From NCBI RefSeq assembly GCF_014648175.1, contig NZ_BMQP01000034.1:24981-88980 (forward strand): a DNA stretch of 64,000 bases. Direction: 5' to 3'. The DNA is from Planobispora rosea. Lineage in GTDB: Bacteria > Actinomycetota > Actinomycetes > Streptosporangiales > Streptosporangiaceae. Both the position numbers and the translations under genes were made by a program. The notes below the pieces were generated by a model. It saw only the letters and a program-made list of their open reading frames with translations. It was not told where the DNA came from and made no database searches. This document shows, in pieces, positions 43,887 to 52,243 of this stretch (positions within the stretch are counted from its first letter, which is position 1; each line of letters begins with the position of its first letter).

Positions 43887-44870
43887 CTAACCGCCCTTCC
43901 TGACGGTGCTCTGCACCTCGCCCACCGGGACGTCGCGGGTGGCCCCGACCTCGACGGGGTCGTAGGCGAAGGGCACCACGTCGTCCTCGACCTCGACGGG
44001 CCAGACCGCGGTCACCGTCAGCTCGTAGACCTCGCGGGGCTGGTCGGCCGAGGCGCGCAGGTAGCGCACGCCGCAGGTGAACTCGGCCCCCTTGGTGTAC
44101 GGCCTGCCGCCCCGGCCGCAGTCCTCCCTGACCTCGGCCCGGTCGGCGGTCGTGCCGGGGTCGATCTCGATGTCGGAGAGGGCGGCGGTCACGGTGGCGC
44201 TCATGACGCCCGGGATCGTGGCGGTCACCGACCGGGTCGTCTCGCCGACGCCGTCCAGCCAGACCCAGGTCGGCAGGTTGACGTAGCTCGTGGCGTCGGG
44301 ACTCAACTTGACCCTCGGCTCGGGCACGGTCAGCGCGGCGCGGGCGATCTCGACGAGCTCGGCCAGGGTGATCCCGCCGGGCGGGGTGGTACCCGGTGGC
44401 ACCCACACGAAGGGGGCCAGGTTCCTGCGGCAGCTGATCCCGTTGGGATCCGCCTCGTTGTAGGCGGAGGTCCACCACCTGCCATCCTTGCCGATCTTGT
44501 CCTTGAACTGCTCAAGGAACCTCTGCTGCTCCTCCTCGCTGTCGTCCGGCGAGGTACGGAACCACCAGTCCTTATCCCTTTCCTGTATTTTCAGCATGTC
44601 ATCGGCGTTCTTGTATGGCTCGTACCAGCACGGGCGCTTGAGCCGGTACCCGTCGCTCCTGCCCCCCAGGCCGTTCCCGCTGAGGACGATCTGGGAGTTC
44701 CGCAGGCGGACCCCGGCCGTCCGGCCGTCCTGGAACCCCTCTCCGGACGGCGGCTCGCCCACCGCTCCCGTGGCCCTCCCGGTCTCCGCGGCGGGTACCA
44801 CGCCCGCCGTCACCGGCGCCGTTCCCACCGCGAGCAGCAGGGTTCCCACGGCGATCCCATTGATGATCAT
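43887..44870 (-). CDS. Exported protein of unknown function
   Basis: The 327-residue protein has a Sec signal (MIINGIAVGTLLLAVGTAPV) with a cleavage region near TAGVVPAAETG. The mature part contains WWFRTSPDDSEEE and a WVPPG-TTPPGG loop, then two or three beta-sandwich-like stretches (VTATIPGVMSATVTAAL; VYELTVTAVWPVEVE) with four cysteines in EDCGRGG, TCGVRY, PCWYE and SCRRN. No family is recognised; the fold looks like a secreted binding domain. ATG 44870 overlaps the upstream lipoprotein stop (ATGA), so it is the last gene of the pilus-linked operon. Confidence 0.75.
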   Translation of the reverse strand: MIINGIAVGTLLLAVGTAPVTAGVVPAAETGRATGAVGEPPSGEGFQDGRTAGVRLRNSQIVLSGNGLGGRSDGYRLKRPCWYEPYKNADDMLKIQERDKDWWFRTSPDDSEEEQQRFLEQFKDKIGKDGRWWTSAYNEADPNGISCRRNLAPFVWVPPGTTPPGGITLAELVEIARAALTVPEPRVKLSPDATSYVNLPTWVWLDGVGETTRSVTATIPGVMSATVTAALSDIEIDPGTTADRAEVREDCGRGGRPYTKGAEFTCGVRYLRASADQPREVYELTVTAVWPVEVEDDVVPFAYDPVEVGATRDVPVGEVQSTVRKGG

Positions 44871-45676
44871 CGTATGCACCTCTCCACTCGCTCACTGGGG
44901 TACAGGGCGTGGCGCAGGTACTGGATGCGGCGGACGCCGTCGCCGTCCTCCCACATGTCGGCGGCGTGCAGGAAGGGCTTGCCCATCCACGCCTCCCGCT
45001 TCGCGACCGCCTTGCCCGTACGCGTGTCCACCGTCTGGGTCCGCGACATGTCCACGCACACGTTGAGCCGTACGCCACGGTCACCGCGGTCCTTCAGCGG
45101 TTCGGCCTCGAACCCGTACAACCGGATCGTCCCGCGCAGCGCGCGGTGGTCGTCCCGGTACGCCGACACCCATTCGTAGTCCTGCCGGACCGCGTCCCTC
45201 CCCAGGAGGTCGAGATAGGCGGTGTCGCCCGCAGCCGGGCCCTTCTCCCCCGCGGCGACCACCCGGAGGGAGCCGGCGTAGTAGTCGCGGAAGGCGGCGA
45301 CCATCTCGGCGGTGGCGGGGTCGGCTCCGGCCGGCGGCTCGACGGTCACCCGCACGCCCGGCGCCGCCTGAACCGTCTCGGGTTCCGGTGAGCTCCCGGC
45401 GGGCGACGGCGAGCCGGGCGCGCTCCCCGGCGACCCGGTCGATCCGGCCGAGGGCGCCCCGGACGCGCCCGCCACCCGGTCGGCCGGGACGAACGCCTCC
45501 TCGGCCGGCGGGGAGCAGCCCGTCAGCCCGGTCAGCGCCAGCACGATCACGGCACCCACGCCGATCACGCTAGAAGCACCCGCCGTACGGGACCAGCGGT
45601 ATGCACGGATCGGCATGGCCGGCCGCGCCCTCCCTCCGTGACGTCTCATCTCGGCCTCCACCCGGTGCCCGCTCAT
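44867..45676 (-). CDS. Lipoprotein of unknown function
   Basis: A 269-residue protein with a long basic N-terminus, a hydrophobic stretch (SSVIGVGAVIVLALTGLTGC) and a lipobox cysteine at LTGC. A Ser/Pro/Gly linker follows (SGAPSAGSTGSPGSAPGSPSP), then a domain of about 165 residues with AEMVAAFRDYYAGSLRVV and VRLNVCVDMSRTQTVD. It resembles NTF2-like lipoprotein domains in broad shape only. ATGA overlaps join it to the genes on both sides. It may sit on the outer membrane face near the pilus or LysM protein. Confidence 0.78.
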   Translation of the reverse strand: MSGHRVEAEMRRHGGRARPAMPIRAYRWSRTAGASSVIGVGAVIVLALTGLTGCSPPAEEAFVPADRVAGASGAPSAGSTGSPGSAPGSPSPAGSSPEPETVQAAPGVRVTVEPPAGADPATAEMVAAFRDYYAGSLRVVAAGEKGPAAGDTAYLDLLGRDAVRQDYEWVSAYRDDHRALRGTIRLYGFEAEPLKDRGDRGVRLNVCVDMSRTQTVDTRTGKAVAKREAWMGKPFLHAADMWEDGDGVRRIQYLRHALYPSERVERCIR

Positions 45677-48600
45677 GCCGACGGCGCCGAGCTCATCCGC
45701 CAGGTGGGCAGCAGCTCGTCGATGAGCGCCTCGGTCTCCGGCGCCATCCCGCCGCCGTAGGGGTGGGAGGCGGCCCGCCGCTGCAGGGCGTCGGCCACGG
45801 CCCGCAGGCGGGCGTGGTCGCCGGTCATGTGAGTGGCCCTGAGCAGGTCCCGCCAGAGCCCCTCGTCATCGGCGGCCAGCAGCAGCCCCGCCCGTACCGC
45901 CGCCACCGCCTGGTCGGCCTCGCCCTCCGCCAGCCGTACCTCGCAGAGCCGGTGCGCCGCGTCCGCGACGCTCGCCGTCACGTTGTACTCGAGGTCGTCG
46001 GCGGCCAGCCAGGAGTAGCGGCCGCGGGGGCGGCCGTTCAGCAGCGGCCCGCGCACCAGCCCGAGAGCCCTGTCCAGCAGTACGGCGCGCGCCGCGGCGT
46101 CCGCGTGCGACCTCCTGACGAGGTCGCGGAAGAGCGCCCAGTCGGTCCGCACCCCGGGACCGAGCCGGAGCCGTCCCGACTCGTCGGTGAAGAGATTGGG
46201 CCGGCCCGCGGCGTCGGTGCCGAGCCAGGCGGCGACGCGGGCGATCGTGGCGTCCCGGACCACGGACTGGACACCGCGCGGCCACAGGATGCCGCCGAGG
46301 ACGACCGGGTGCACTCCGTCGGGATGGGTCGCCAGGTAGACGACGAGCTCGACGGCGAGGCCGGCCCGGCCCTGCTCCATCGGCGGCGGGCCGGTGACCT
46401 CGATGGAGCCGAGGATCCGCACCTCGACCGAGGGCGCCTCGGTGACGGGTTCGTGCTCGGGCTCCTCCGGCAGGGGTTCCCCCTCCAGCCGCCGTGCCGT
46501 CGCGAACAGCTCGGCCAGCGCGCGGTACTGCCGCCGGGGCAGCAGCTGGGCGTCCACCTCGAAGCCGAGCGCGTCCACCCTGGCCGTGCCCTCCTCCGTG
46601 ATCTCCCAGGTCCAGGTGGCGTGCGGGACGTCACCCGCGACGACGTAACCGGCGGCCGTCCGGGTGCCCTTCCTGGCCAGCACCGCCAGCCGACGGGCCT
46701 CCTCGGCGCTCGGGGAGATCGCCGAGAGCAGGTACTGCGGCGACCAGGCCGGGTCGGCGGCGCGGCCGTTGATCCGTCCGGTGAGCACCTCCGCGCCGGG
46801 CCCGTGATCGTTCGCCCGCGCCTCCAGCTCCGGCAGGACCTCGGCCAGGCTGCCCGCGCACGTGATCCGGTCGGGGGCGATCGCGGCGAGCTCCTCGCCG
46901 AAGCCGACCAGGGTGATGCGCATCCGGTCCGACCACCGGTTGGTGGCCAGCTCGACGGCGAGCGCGGCCAGGGCCGCGGTGGTCCGGCTCCCCGTGATGT
47001 TGATCAGCCCGTGGGCCGCCTCGAGGTCGACCAGTACCCGGCCGTCCCCGGTGGAGCCGAGGGAGACCAGTCCGGGGTACGGCGCGGGCGCGTCGGCGAG
47101 TGACCCCTCGTCGAGGAGCCGCCCCTCGTGCGCGGGAAGCCGCCAGACCTGGCCGCCGTCGTGCGCGACCCACGGCTCGGGGGCGCCGGGGTCGGCGGGG
47201 TGGATCCACAGGTCGAGATGGCGCGGGGACAGATGGGCGGCGTAGACCGTGGGCGGGACCCGCCCGGCGGCCGCCAGGGACCGGCCGAGGAGGCGCAGCC
47301 CCATGTCCAGCATCCGGCTCCCCGGGGCGTCGGCGCCCAGCCTGAGCGCCAGCTCGGCCTGGGCCGCGTCCTCCCGGGGGCGGGCGATCCGCCGTCCGAA
47401 CGCCCGGTGCCAGAGCTGCTCCCTGCGCCTGCGGCCGAGCGCGGCCAGCAGCCCCGCCGCCGCGAGCGAGGCCCCCGCCAGGTAGTCGAGCATGCCCGGC
47501 GCGTCGTCTCGCTCACCGGCCCCGTCCGCGGCGGTTGCCTCGGCGTCCCCCTTGGTGTCCCCCTCGGTGTCCCCCTCGTCGACCTCCGCGCTGCCCTGCC
47601 CGGTGCCGGTGTCCCGATCGGCGGCCTCCCCGGCGTTCTGCCCGACGTCCTCCGCGGCCTCCCCGCGGCCTCCCCCGGTGTCCTCACCGGCGCTCTCCCG
47701 CCCCGGCCGGCCGGGCCCGGCGCCGTCACGCCCCTCCGTCTCCGGCCCCGCGGCGCCGTACAGGTCCCCCGGCCTCCCGGAGTCACGCGACCCTCCGCCG
47801 GACCCGGTGTCCTGCCGCCGGTCAGACGCCGCGCCCGTGCCTTCCGGTACGGCGCGGTCGGGGAGGACGGAGGTTTCGGTACCCGAGGCCGGGGGCTTGG
47901 GCTTGGTGTCCGTGCCCGGGACCGGGGATGTGCCGGGCAGGCCGGTCCGGACGGGGTCGGCGGTGTGGGTACGGCCGTCGAGCTCGGCGGGCCTCCCCGG
48001 ATGCTCTTCGAGGGTGGCGGTGCGGGACTGGGTGGCGGGGACGATGTGGACGTTCCTGGCGTCGTCCGGCATGTCGAGCACCCAACCGGGCCTGATCAGA
48101 TCGGCCATGCGCAGACGGCTGCCGTCCGGCTGCTCCTTGTGCTGGTTGAGCCGGTAGATCTCCGGATAGCGACGGCCGTCACCGAGGCACTTCTCGGCGA
48201 TCTCCCACAGGCTCTCGTGGTGACGCCCGTGCGGCGGCTGGACCACGTAGACCTTCTTCGCCTTCGCCACGGGGGCCAGCGGCTCCCGCTCGACGGTGAG
48301 GGGAGGCGCGGTCAACGTGGCGGAGACGGGCGCGGGCCGGGCGGGCGGGCCGCCCGGTTTCACGAACGGCACGGCCGCCGCCGATACCGTGAACAGCAGC
48401 AGGACCGCCGTGACCAGCCGGTTGGCCAGCGCCTGGGTGCCGCCGGAGAGGGGCACCCTCGCGGGCATGCCCACCCGGCGCAGCCCCGCGTAGAGCTCGA
48501 CGACCACGCAGACGACCAGTTGCAGCCAGGCCAGCCAGACCAGCAGCACCAGGATGGCGACGATCGTGCTGGTGCCGACCTGACTGTTCAGCAGGTCGAG

Positions 48601-48759
48601 GTTGAGCAGTTCGGGTGGGATCGGCGGCCCGGCGAGCCGGAGCAGCGCGTAGGGGACTCCGCCGATGAGCGCGACCAGCACGATCAGAGCGCCCAGCCCG
48701 GCGAACAGGTCACCGGCGGTGCGCCTGGGCTTGATACGCGTGGGCTGTCGCGTCGGCAT
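45673..48759 (-). CDS. Membrane LysM protein with C-terminal BTAD transcriptional-activator-like domain
   Basis: A protein of 1028 residues. Helices at about 17-40, 62-85 and 112-132 lead to a LysM-like module at about 170-230 (VYVVQPPHGRHHESLWEIAE ... VLDMP), a long acidic disordered stretch (about 235-420), another hydrophobic segment (about 428-448), a middle domain, and a C-terminal winged-helix plus BTAD part (VEVRILGSIEVTG ... LFRDLVRRSHADAAARAVLL) seen in SARP regulators. It may sense the cell wall and pass a signal to a cytoplasmic DNA- or protein-binding end. ATG 48759 has AGGGGAGAGG upstream. It follows the Tad genes by 94 bases and overlaps the lipoprotein gene. Confidence 0.85.
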   Translation of the reverse strand: MPTRQPTRIKPRRTAGDLFAGLGALIVLVALIGGVPYALLRLAGPPIPPELLNLDLLNSQVGTSTIVAILVLLVWLAWLQLVVCVVVELYAGLRRVGMPARVPLSGGTQALANRLVTAVLLLFTVSAAAVPFVKPGGPPARPAPVSATLTAPPLTVEREPLAPVAKAKKVYVVQPPHGRHHESLWEIAEKCLGDGRRYPEIYRLNQHKEQPDGSRLRMADLIRPGWVLDMPDDARNVHIVPATQSRTATLEEHPGRPAELDGRTHTADPVRTGLPGTSPVPGTDTKPKPPASGTETSVLPDRAVPEGTGAASDRRQDTGSGGGSRDSGRPGDLYGAAGPETEGRDGAGPGRPGRESAGEDTGGGRGEAAEDVGQNAGEAADRDTGTGQGSAEVDEGDTEGDTKGDAEATAADGAGERDDAPGMLDYLAGASLAAAGLLAALGRRRREQLWHRAFGRRIARPREDAAQAELALRLGADAPGSRMLDMGLRLLGRSLAAAGRVPPTVYAAHLSPRHLDLWIHPADPGAPEPWVAHDGGQVWRLPAHEGRLLDEGSLADAPAPYPGLVSLGSTGDGRVLVDLEAAHGLINITGSRTTAALAALAVELATNRWSDRMRITLVGFGEELAAIAPDRITCAGSLAEVLPELEARANDHGPGAEVLTGRINGRAADPAWSPQYLLSAISPSAEEARRLAVLARKGTRTAAGYVVAGDVPHATWTWEITEEGTARVDALGFEVDAQLLPRRQYRALAELFATARRLEGEPLPEEPEHEPVTEAPSVEVRILGSIEVTGPPPMEQGRAGLAVELVVYLATHPDGVHPVVLGGILWPRGVQSVVRDATIARVAAWLGTDAAGRPNLFTDESGRLRLGPGVRTDWALFRDLVRRSHADAAARAVLLDRALGLVRGPLLNGRPRGRYSWLAADDLEYNVTASVADAAHRLCEVRLAEGEADQAVAAVRAGLLLAADDEGLWRDLLRATHMTGDHARLRAVADALQRRAASHPYGGGMAPETEALIDELLPTWRMSSAPSA

Positions 48760-48853
48760 GCCTCTCCCCTCCGTTTTCAGATTCGTCCTCGGCGTCCCTC
48801 CCGGCCAGCGGTTCGTCACAATCGGTCTGGCCCCGTTCCCGTCTTCCGCCTCG

Positions 48854-49303
48854 TCACGGCACCGGTGCCTCTCCCGTGTCGGGACCGGCCGTGGCCGTCG
48901 CCTCCATCTCCCCTCCGGGGAAACCGAGAGCGGCGAGGAAGAACGCCTCCCAGCGGACGGACACCGTCACCCCCACCTCCGCGTCGCCGGCCTCGCACGC
49001 CACGAGGCCGACATCACCGCCCGCGTGGCCGGAGACGATCTCTCCGGCCGCCTCGCACACGACGTCGCTCGCCAGCAGGCGGGCCCGGCTGGTCTCGCGC
49101 AGGTACTCGACGTCGAGCTGGTCGGCGCCGGCCCGGGCCGCCTGCTCGGCGACGTCCGCCGCGCGCAACCGGGCGTTGATCGCGGCCCCGCCGTCCACCA
49201 GCAGGCCCGCCAGCAGGAAGACGACCACGGAGAAGAGCACCGTGAAGACCGACATCGACCCTCGTTCCCGCCCGGTACGGCCGCCGGAGCCCGAGCAACG
49301 CAT
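48854..49303 (-). CDS. TadG-like pilus-associated pseudopilin
   Basis: This 149-residue protein has a basic start (RTGRERGSMSVF) and one N-terminal membrane helix (TVLFSVVVFLLAGLLVDGGA), then an extracytoplasmic domain with two cysteines. ERGS-x-S-V is the TadE/F/G pattern. It lies one base after the previous TadE-like gene and is the last Tad gene. The family helps Flp pilus assembly or anchors it. Confidence 0.82.
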   Translation of the reverse strand: MRCSGSGGRTGRERGSMSVFTVLFSVVVFLLAGLLVDGGAAINARLRAADVAEQAARAGADQLDVEYLRETSRARLLASDVVCEAAGEIVSGHAGGDVGLVACEAGDAEVGVTVSVRWEAFFLAALGFPGGEMEATATAGPDTGEAPVP

Positions 49304-49304
49304 G

Positions 49305-49730
49305 TCAGTCGACCCTCCGGAACTGTTCCAGCGGAACCACCGAGTCCCCCCGGACCTCCTTGACCACGCCGAAACCGAGGAAGCCCAGGTCCATGGAGCA
49401 GCTCACCTCGGCCCTGACCCGACCCCCCTCCTCCCAGACCGTGCCCGACAGGTCGACCCGCGGTTCGCACTCGCCCGCCAGGGCGTCCTCCGCCGCGGCG
49501 GACGCGGCGGTCTCGGCCTCGGACCGGGCGCGCTCGACCGACGCGGCCCGGGCCGCGTCCCTGGCCGCGCCGTTGACCTCGCCCTGGGCCTCCACCACCC
49601 GCCCCGCGCCGACCAGGAACAGCAGGAACAGCAGGAAGACCGGGGCGAGCAGCACCGTCTCCGCCGACAACGATCCGCGCTCGCGGTCACGCCGTACCCG
49701 TGACCGGGCCCGGCCGGGGCGGCGGCTCAT
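49305..49730 (-). CDS. TadE/TadF-like pseudopilin
   Basis: A 141-residue protein: arginine-rich start, ERGSLSAETVLLAPVFLLFLLF (the Glu-x-x-hydrophobic prepilin-like helix), then an external part with Cys-containing AGECEPRV and SCSMDLGF. ATG 49730 overlaps the previous gene's stop (ATGA) and has GAGGG 6 bases upstream; an in-frame ATG at 49736 is the alternative. Confidence 0.85.
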   Translation of the reverse strand: MSRRPGRARSRVRRDRERGSLSAETVLLAPVFLLFLLFLVGAGRVVEAQGEVNGAARDAARAASVERARSEAETAASAAAEDALAGECEPRVDLSGTVWEEGGRVRAEVSCSMDLGFLGFGVVKEVRGDSVVPLEQFRRVD

Positions 49731-50143
49731 TCGCATCCCTCGCTCCCGTCGTCGGGGCGGAAGCACTCCACCGGGCCGCCGAAGCGCGCGGTGATGGTGA
49801 ACGTCGTGGCCGGCAGCAGCGGGACGACCTGCACCGCGGTCGCGGTGACCTCGACGCCGCGCCGGTCCCCCTCCTCCCACGCCGTGACGGTGGCGCCCTC
49901 CAGGAGCTTCGGGCCGACGGCCCGGATCACCTCATCGGCCCGCGCCTCGGCGTCCCCCTGCCAGGACTCACTGTCGATCCGGGCCAGCCGGGCCCCCTCG
50001 CGCGCGGCGGCGTCGGCCACCTGGCGCCCGTGGAACCAGAGCGCGAACTGCACGATGAGCAGGACGACCACCAGCACCACCGGCATGATCATCGCTAGCT
50101 CGACGACGGTGGCGCCCCGCTCCCGGTCACGGTTCTCCGCCAC
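49727..50143 (-). CDS. TadE-like pseudopilin
   Basis: The 138-residue protein has the classic ERGATVVELAMIMPVVLVVV helix with the conserved glutamate, then VADAAAREGARLARID, a hallmark of TadE-like proteins, and a beta-rich external domain with FTITARFGGP. GTG 50143 is used; GTG 50161 is possible. Its start overlaps the end of the Flp pilin gene. Confidence 0.85.
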   Translation of the reverse strand: MAENRDRERGATVVELAMIMPVVLVVVLLIVQFALWFHGRQVADAAAREGARLARIDSESWQGDAEARADEVIRAVGPKLLEGATVTAWEEGDRRGVEVTATAVQVVPLLPATTFTITARFGGPVECFRPDDGSEGCE

Positions 50144-50372
50144 CGTCGCCCCCGCCGCCACCGCCTCCGCCGAAGGTATCGGAGATCTCGCCCTGCTTCT
50201 CCTGGACCAGCTGCCTGATGAGCGTGGCGAGGCCGAGGGCGACCGCGGCGATGATGGCGGTGATGATGACCCACTCGACGGCCGAGGCGCCGCGGGTGGG
50301 AGCGGTACGGGCTCTGTCGATCCGCACGTTCAGCAACGCGACCGCATAGGCGATCCACGGATGATTCAGCAT
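50127..50372 (-). CDS. flp: Flp-type pilin subunit
   Basis: A small pilin of 81 residues. TRG-ASAVEWVIITAIIAAV shows a class IVb prepilin site: a glycine before the cut and glutamate at position 5 of the mature helix. The mature protein would be about 53 residues, ending in an unusual glycine run (DTFGGGGGGGGDGGGEP). It should be the building unit of a thin adhesive pilus after cleavage by a prepilin peptidase, which is not in this window. It sits between tadC and the TadE genes. Confidence 0.85.
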   Translation of the reverse strand: MLNHPWIAYAVALLNVRIDRARTAPTRGASAVEWVIITAIIAAVALGLATLIRQLVQEKQGEISDTFGGGGGGGGDGGGEP

Positions 50373-50374
50373 GG

Positions 50375-51355
50375 TCAGGACCCCAACATCTTCATAGCGG
50401 CCGGGAAACTCAAAAAGATCATGAAGCCCGCGCAGAGCAGGAGCTGTGCGACGAGCATCGACTGGGACCGCTCTCCCGCCTGACCCTCCACCTCGGCCAG
50501 CTCTCGCCGGCGCAGGGTCGCGGCGCGCGCGGTCAGGGAGGCGCGGACCTTGGCGCCGTCGTCGGCGACCAGGCCCAGCGCGGCCGACAGGTCACGCAGC
50601 TCGTCCACGTCGATCTCGTCGCCGAGCTGGCCGAGCGCCTGCCAGGGGGTGATGCCGACGATCCTGGCGTTGGTGAGGGCCTCGCGGATGCGGGTCATCG
50701 CCCAGTTGGCGCCCTCGTCGTCGGAGGCTCCCGCCGTACCTCCCGCCATACCTCCCGCGGTGCCCGCGGTGCCCACGGTGCCCACGGAGACCGCCATCAT
50801 CAGCGACTCGGGCACACCGCGCCCGCCGGCCAGGTTCATCGCCACCAGATCGAGGAAGGCCCCGACGACGTGCCGGAAGTCGCGCCTCATCCGGGCGGCG
50901 TCCCGTCTGATCTGCAGGTCGGGCAGGAAGAAGAAGACGACGGCGAAGGTGATCGCCGCCCAGAGCGGGATCGTCAGGGAGATCCCCCACCCCATCAGTG
51001 CCAGCCACCCGGCCAGCAGCGGGAAGGCCAGCAGTCCGGAGGCCGCCAGCAGCACCTTGGTCGCCAGGAAACCCTCCAGCGACTTGCCGAGCAGCGCCAG
51101 GTCCGCCCTGGCCGAGCGGACCTCCCAGCCCCGGGCCGCGTAGAAGCGGGCCATCCTCGCGCCCAGCCCGCGCCGGAAGGCGCTGACCTCCTCGTCGGGC
51201 AGGGCCAGCTGCACGCGCGGGGCGCCGGTGCCCTCCCGGGCCGCGTCCAGGGCCAGCAGCCGCGTCACCAGGCCGGGCCGGGCCGGGAACAGCGCCCGTA
51301 TCAGCAGGAAAACCCCGAGCCCGGCCACTCCTCCCACCAGCAGGGGCTCAACCAT
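50375..51355 (-). CDS. tadC: Tad inner-membrane platform protein TadC
   Basis: TadC (326 residues) forms, with TadB, the membrane base that couples the CpaF ATPase to pilus growth. The GSPII-F domain includes RRDAARMRRDFRHVVGAFLD and LADDGAKVRASLTARAATLR-type segments, with membrane helices at the start, middle and end. A Gly/Ala/Thr insertion (GTVGTAGTAGGMAGGTAG) encoded by short repeats interrupts it. ATG 51355 (GTG 51358 just before). It follows tadB by a few bases. Confidence 0.9.
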   Translation of the reverse strand: MVEPLLVGGVAGLGVFLLIRALFPARPGLVTRLLALDAAREGTGAPRVQLALPDEEVSAFRRGLGARMARFYAARGWEVRSARADLALLGKSLEGFLATKVLLAASGLLAFPLLAGWLALMGWGISLTIPLWAAITFAVVFFFLPDLQIRRDAARMRRDFRHVVGAFLDLVAMNLAGGRGVPESLMMAVSVGTVGTAGTAGGMAGGTAGASDDEGANWAMTRIREALTNARIVGITPWQALGQLGDEIDVDELRDLSAALGLVADDGAKVRASLTARAATLRRRELAEVEGQAGERSQSMLVAQLLLCAGFMIFLSFPAAMKMLGS

Positions 51356-51361
51356 CACGTG

Positions 51362-52243
51362 TCACCCCTTTCGAACGGACGGGCCCAGCAGGCGGGCGGG
51401 CTTGTCGAACCGGGCCAGGCGGCGCATCCAGGCGAACCCGGCGCCGAAGAATCCGGCGACCACCACGAGGACGGCCTGACCGAGGGCGTCGTCGTACTCG
51501 GCGACGTAGTCGGGATTGAAGACGACCAGGAACGCCGCGAAGGCGACGGCCGCGCCGACCACGATCTGCACGCTGCGCCGGGTGGAGCGGCGCTCGGCCT
51601 CGACGCGGCGGCGCATGTCGAGCTCCTCGCGGGCCGACACGGCGAGCGCGCCGAGCACGTCGCGCAGGCCCGGGCCGCGCAGCCGGGAGTTGAGGATCAG
51701 CGCGGCGACGACCAGGTCGGCCGAGGGGTCGTCGAGCTCGTCGGCGAACAGGCGCAGCGCGTCGGGCAGCGGCATCCGGGTGTGCAGCCGGTCCACGAGC
51801 GCGCGCAGGTGCGGGCGGAGCATGGGGGCCGCGGCGCGGATGGACGCCGGGATCGCCTGCTCCAGGCCGGAGGCTCCGGCGATGGTGTCCCGCAACGACT
51901 CGGTCCAGGCCGCCAGGCCCTCCAGCCGCCGCATCGCCGCGCGCTCCTCGGCCGCGCCGCCGGACAGGCCCCGCCACCCCAGGGCGAGCAGTACGGCCCC
52001 GGCCGCCATGACCGGCCAGCCGGTCACCGCGAGCACGGCCACTCCGGCGATCACCCCCACCCCGGAGCGGGTGGACAGGGCCCGGACCAGCTCGCGCCGC
52101 CCGGTCTTCCGGCCGGGACCGGCCGGGCGCGGGCGTGTGCCGTACAGGGCCAGGCCGAGCAGGAACAGGCCGCCGCCGACCGCCGCCCCGGCCAGGAGCA
52201 CCAGCGGATCGACGACTTCCGGCGGGAGCGGGATCACATCCAC
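51362..52243 (-). CDS. tadB: Tad inner-membrane platform protein TadB
   Basis: A 293-residue GSPII-F domain protein: helices at about 15-33 and 63-92, the cytoplasmic part with LEGLAAWTESLRDTIAGASG and LNSRLRGPGLRDVLGALA, then two C-terminal helices. It pairs with TadC. The GTG start overlaps the end of the cpaF gene by 10 bases. Confidence 0.9.
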   Translation of the reverse strand: MDVIPLPPEVVDPLVLLAGAAVGGGLFLLGLALYGTRPRPAGPGRKTGRRELVRALSTRSGVGVIAGVAVLAVTGWPVMAAGAVLLALGWRGLSGGAAEERAAMRRLEGLAAWTESLRDTIAGASGLEQAIPASIRAAAPMLRPHLRALVDRLHTRMPLPDALRLFADELDDPSADLVVAALILNSRLRGPGLRDVLGALAVSAREELDMRRRVEAERRSTRRSVQIVVGAAVAFAAFLVVFNPDYVAEYDDALGQAVLVVVAGFFGAGFAWMRRLARFDKPARLLGPSVRKG

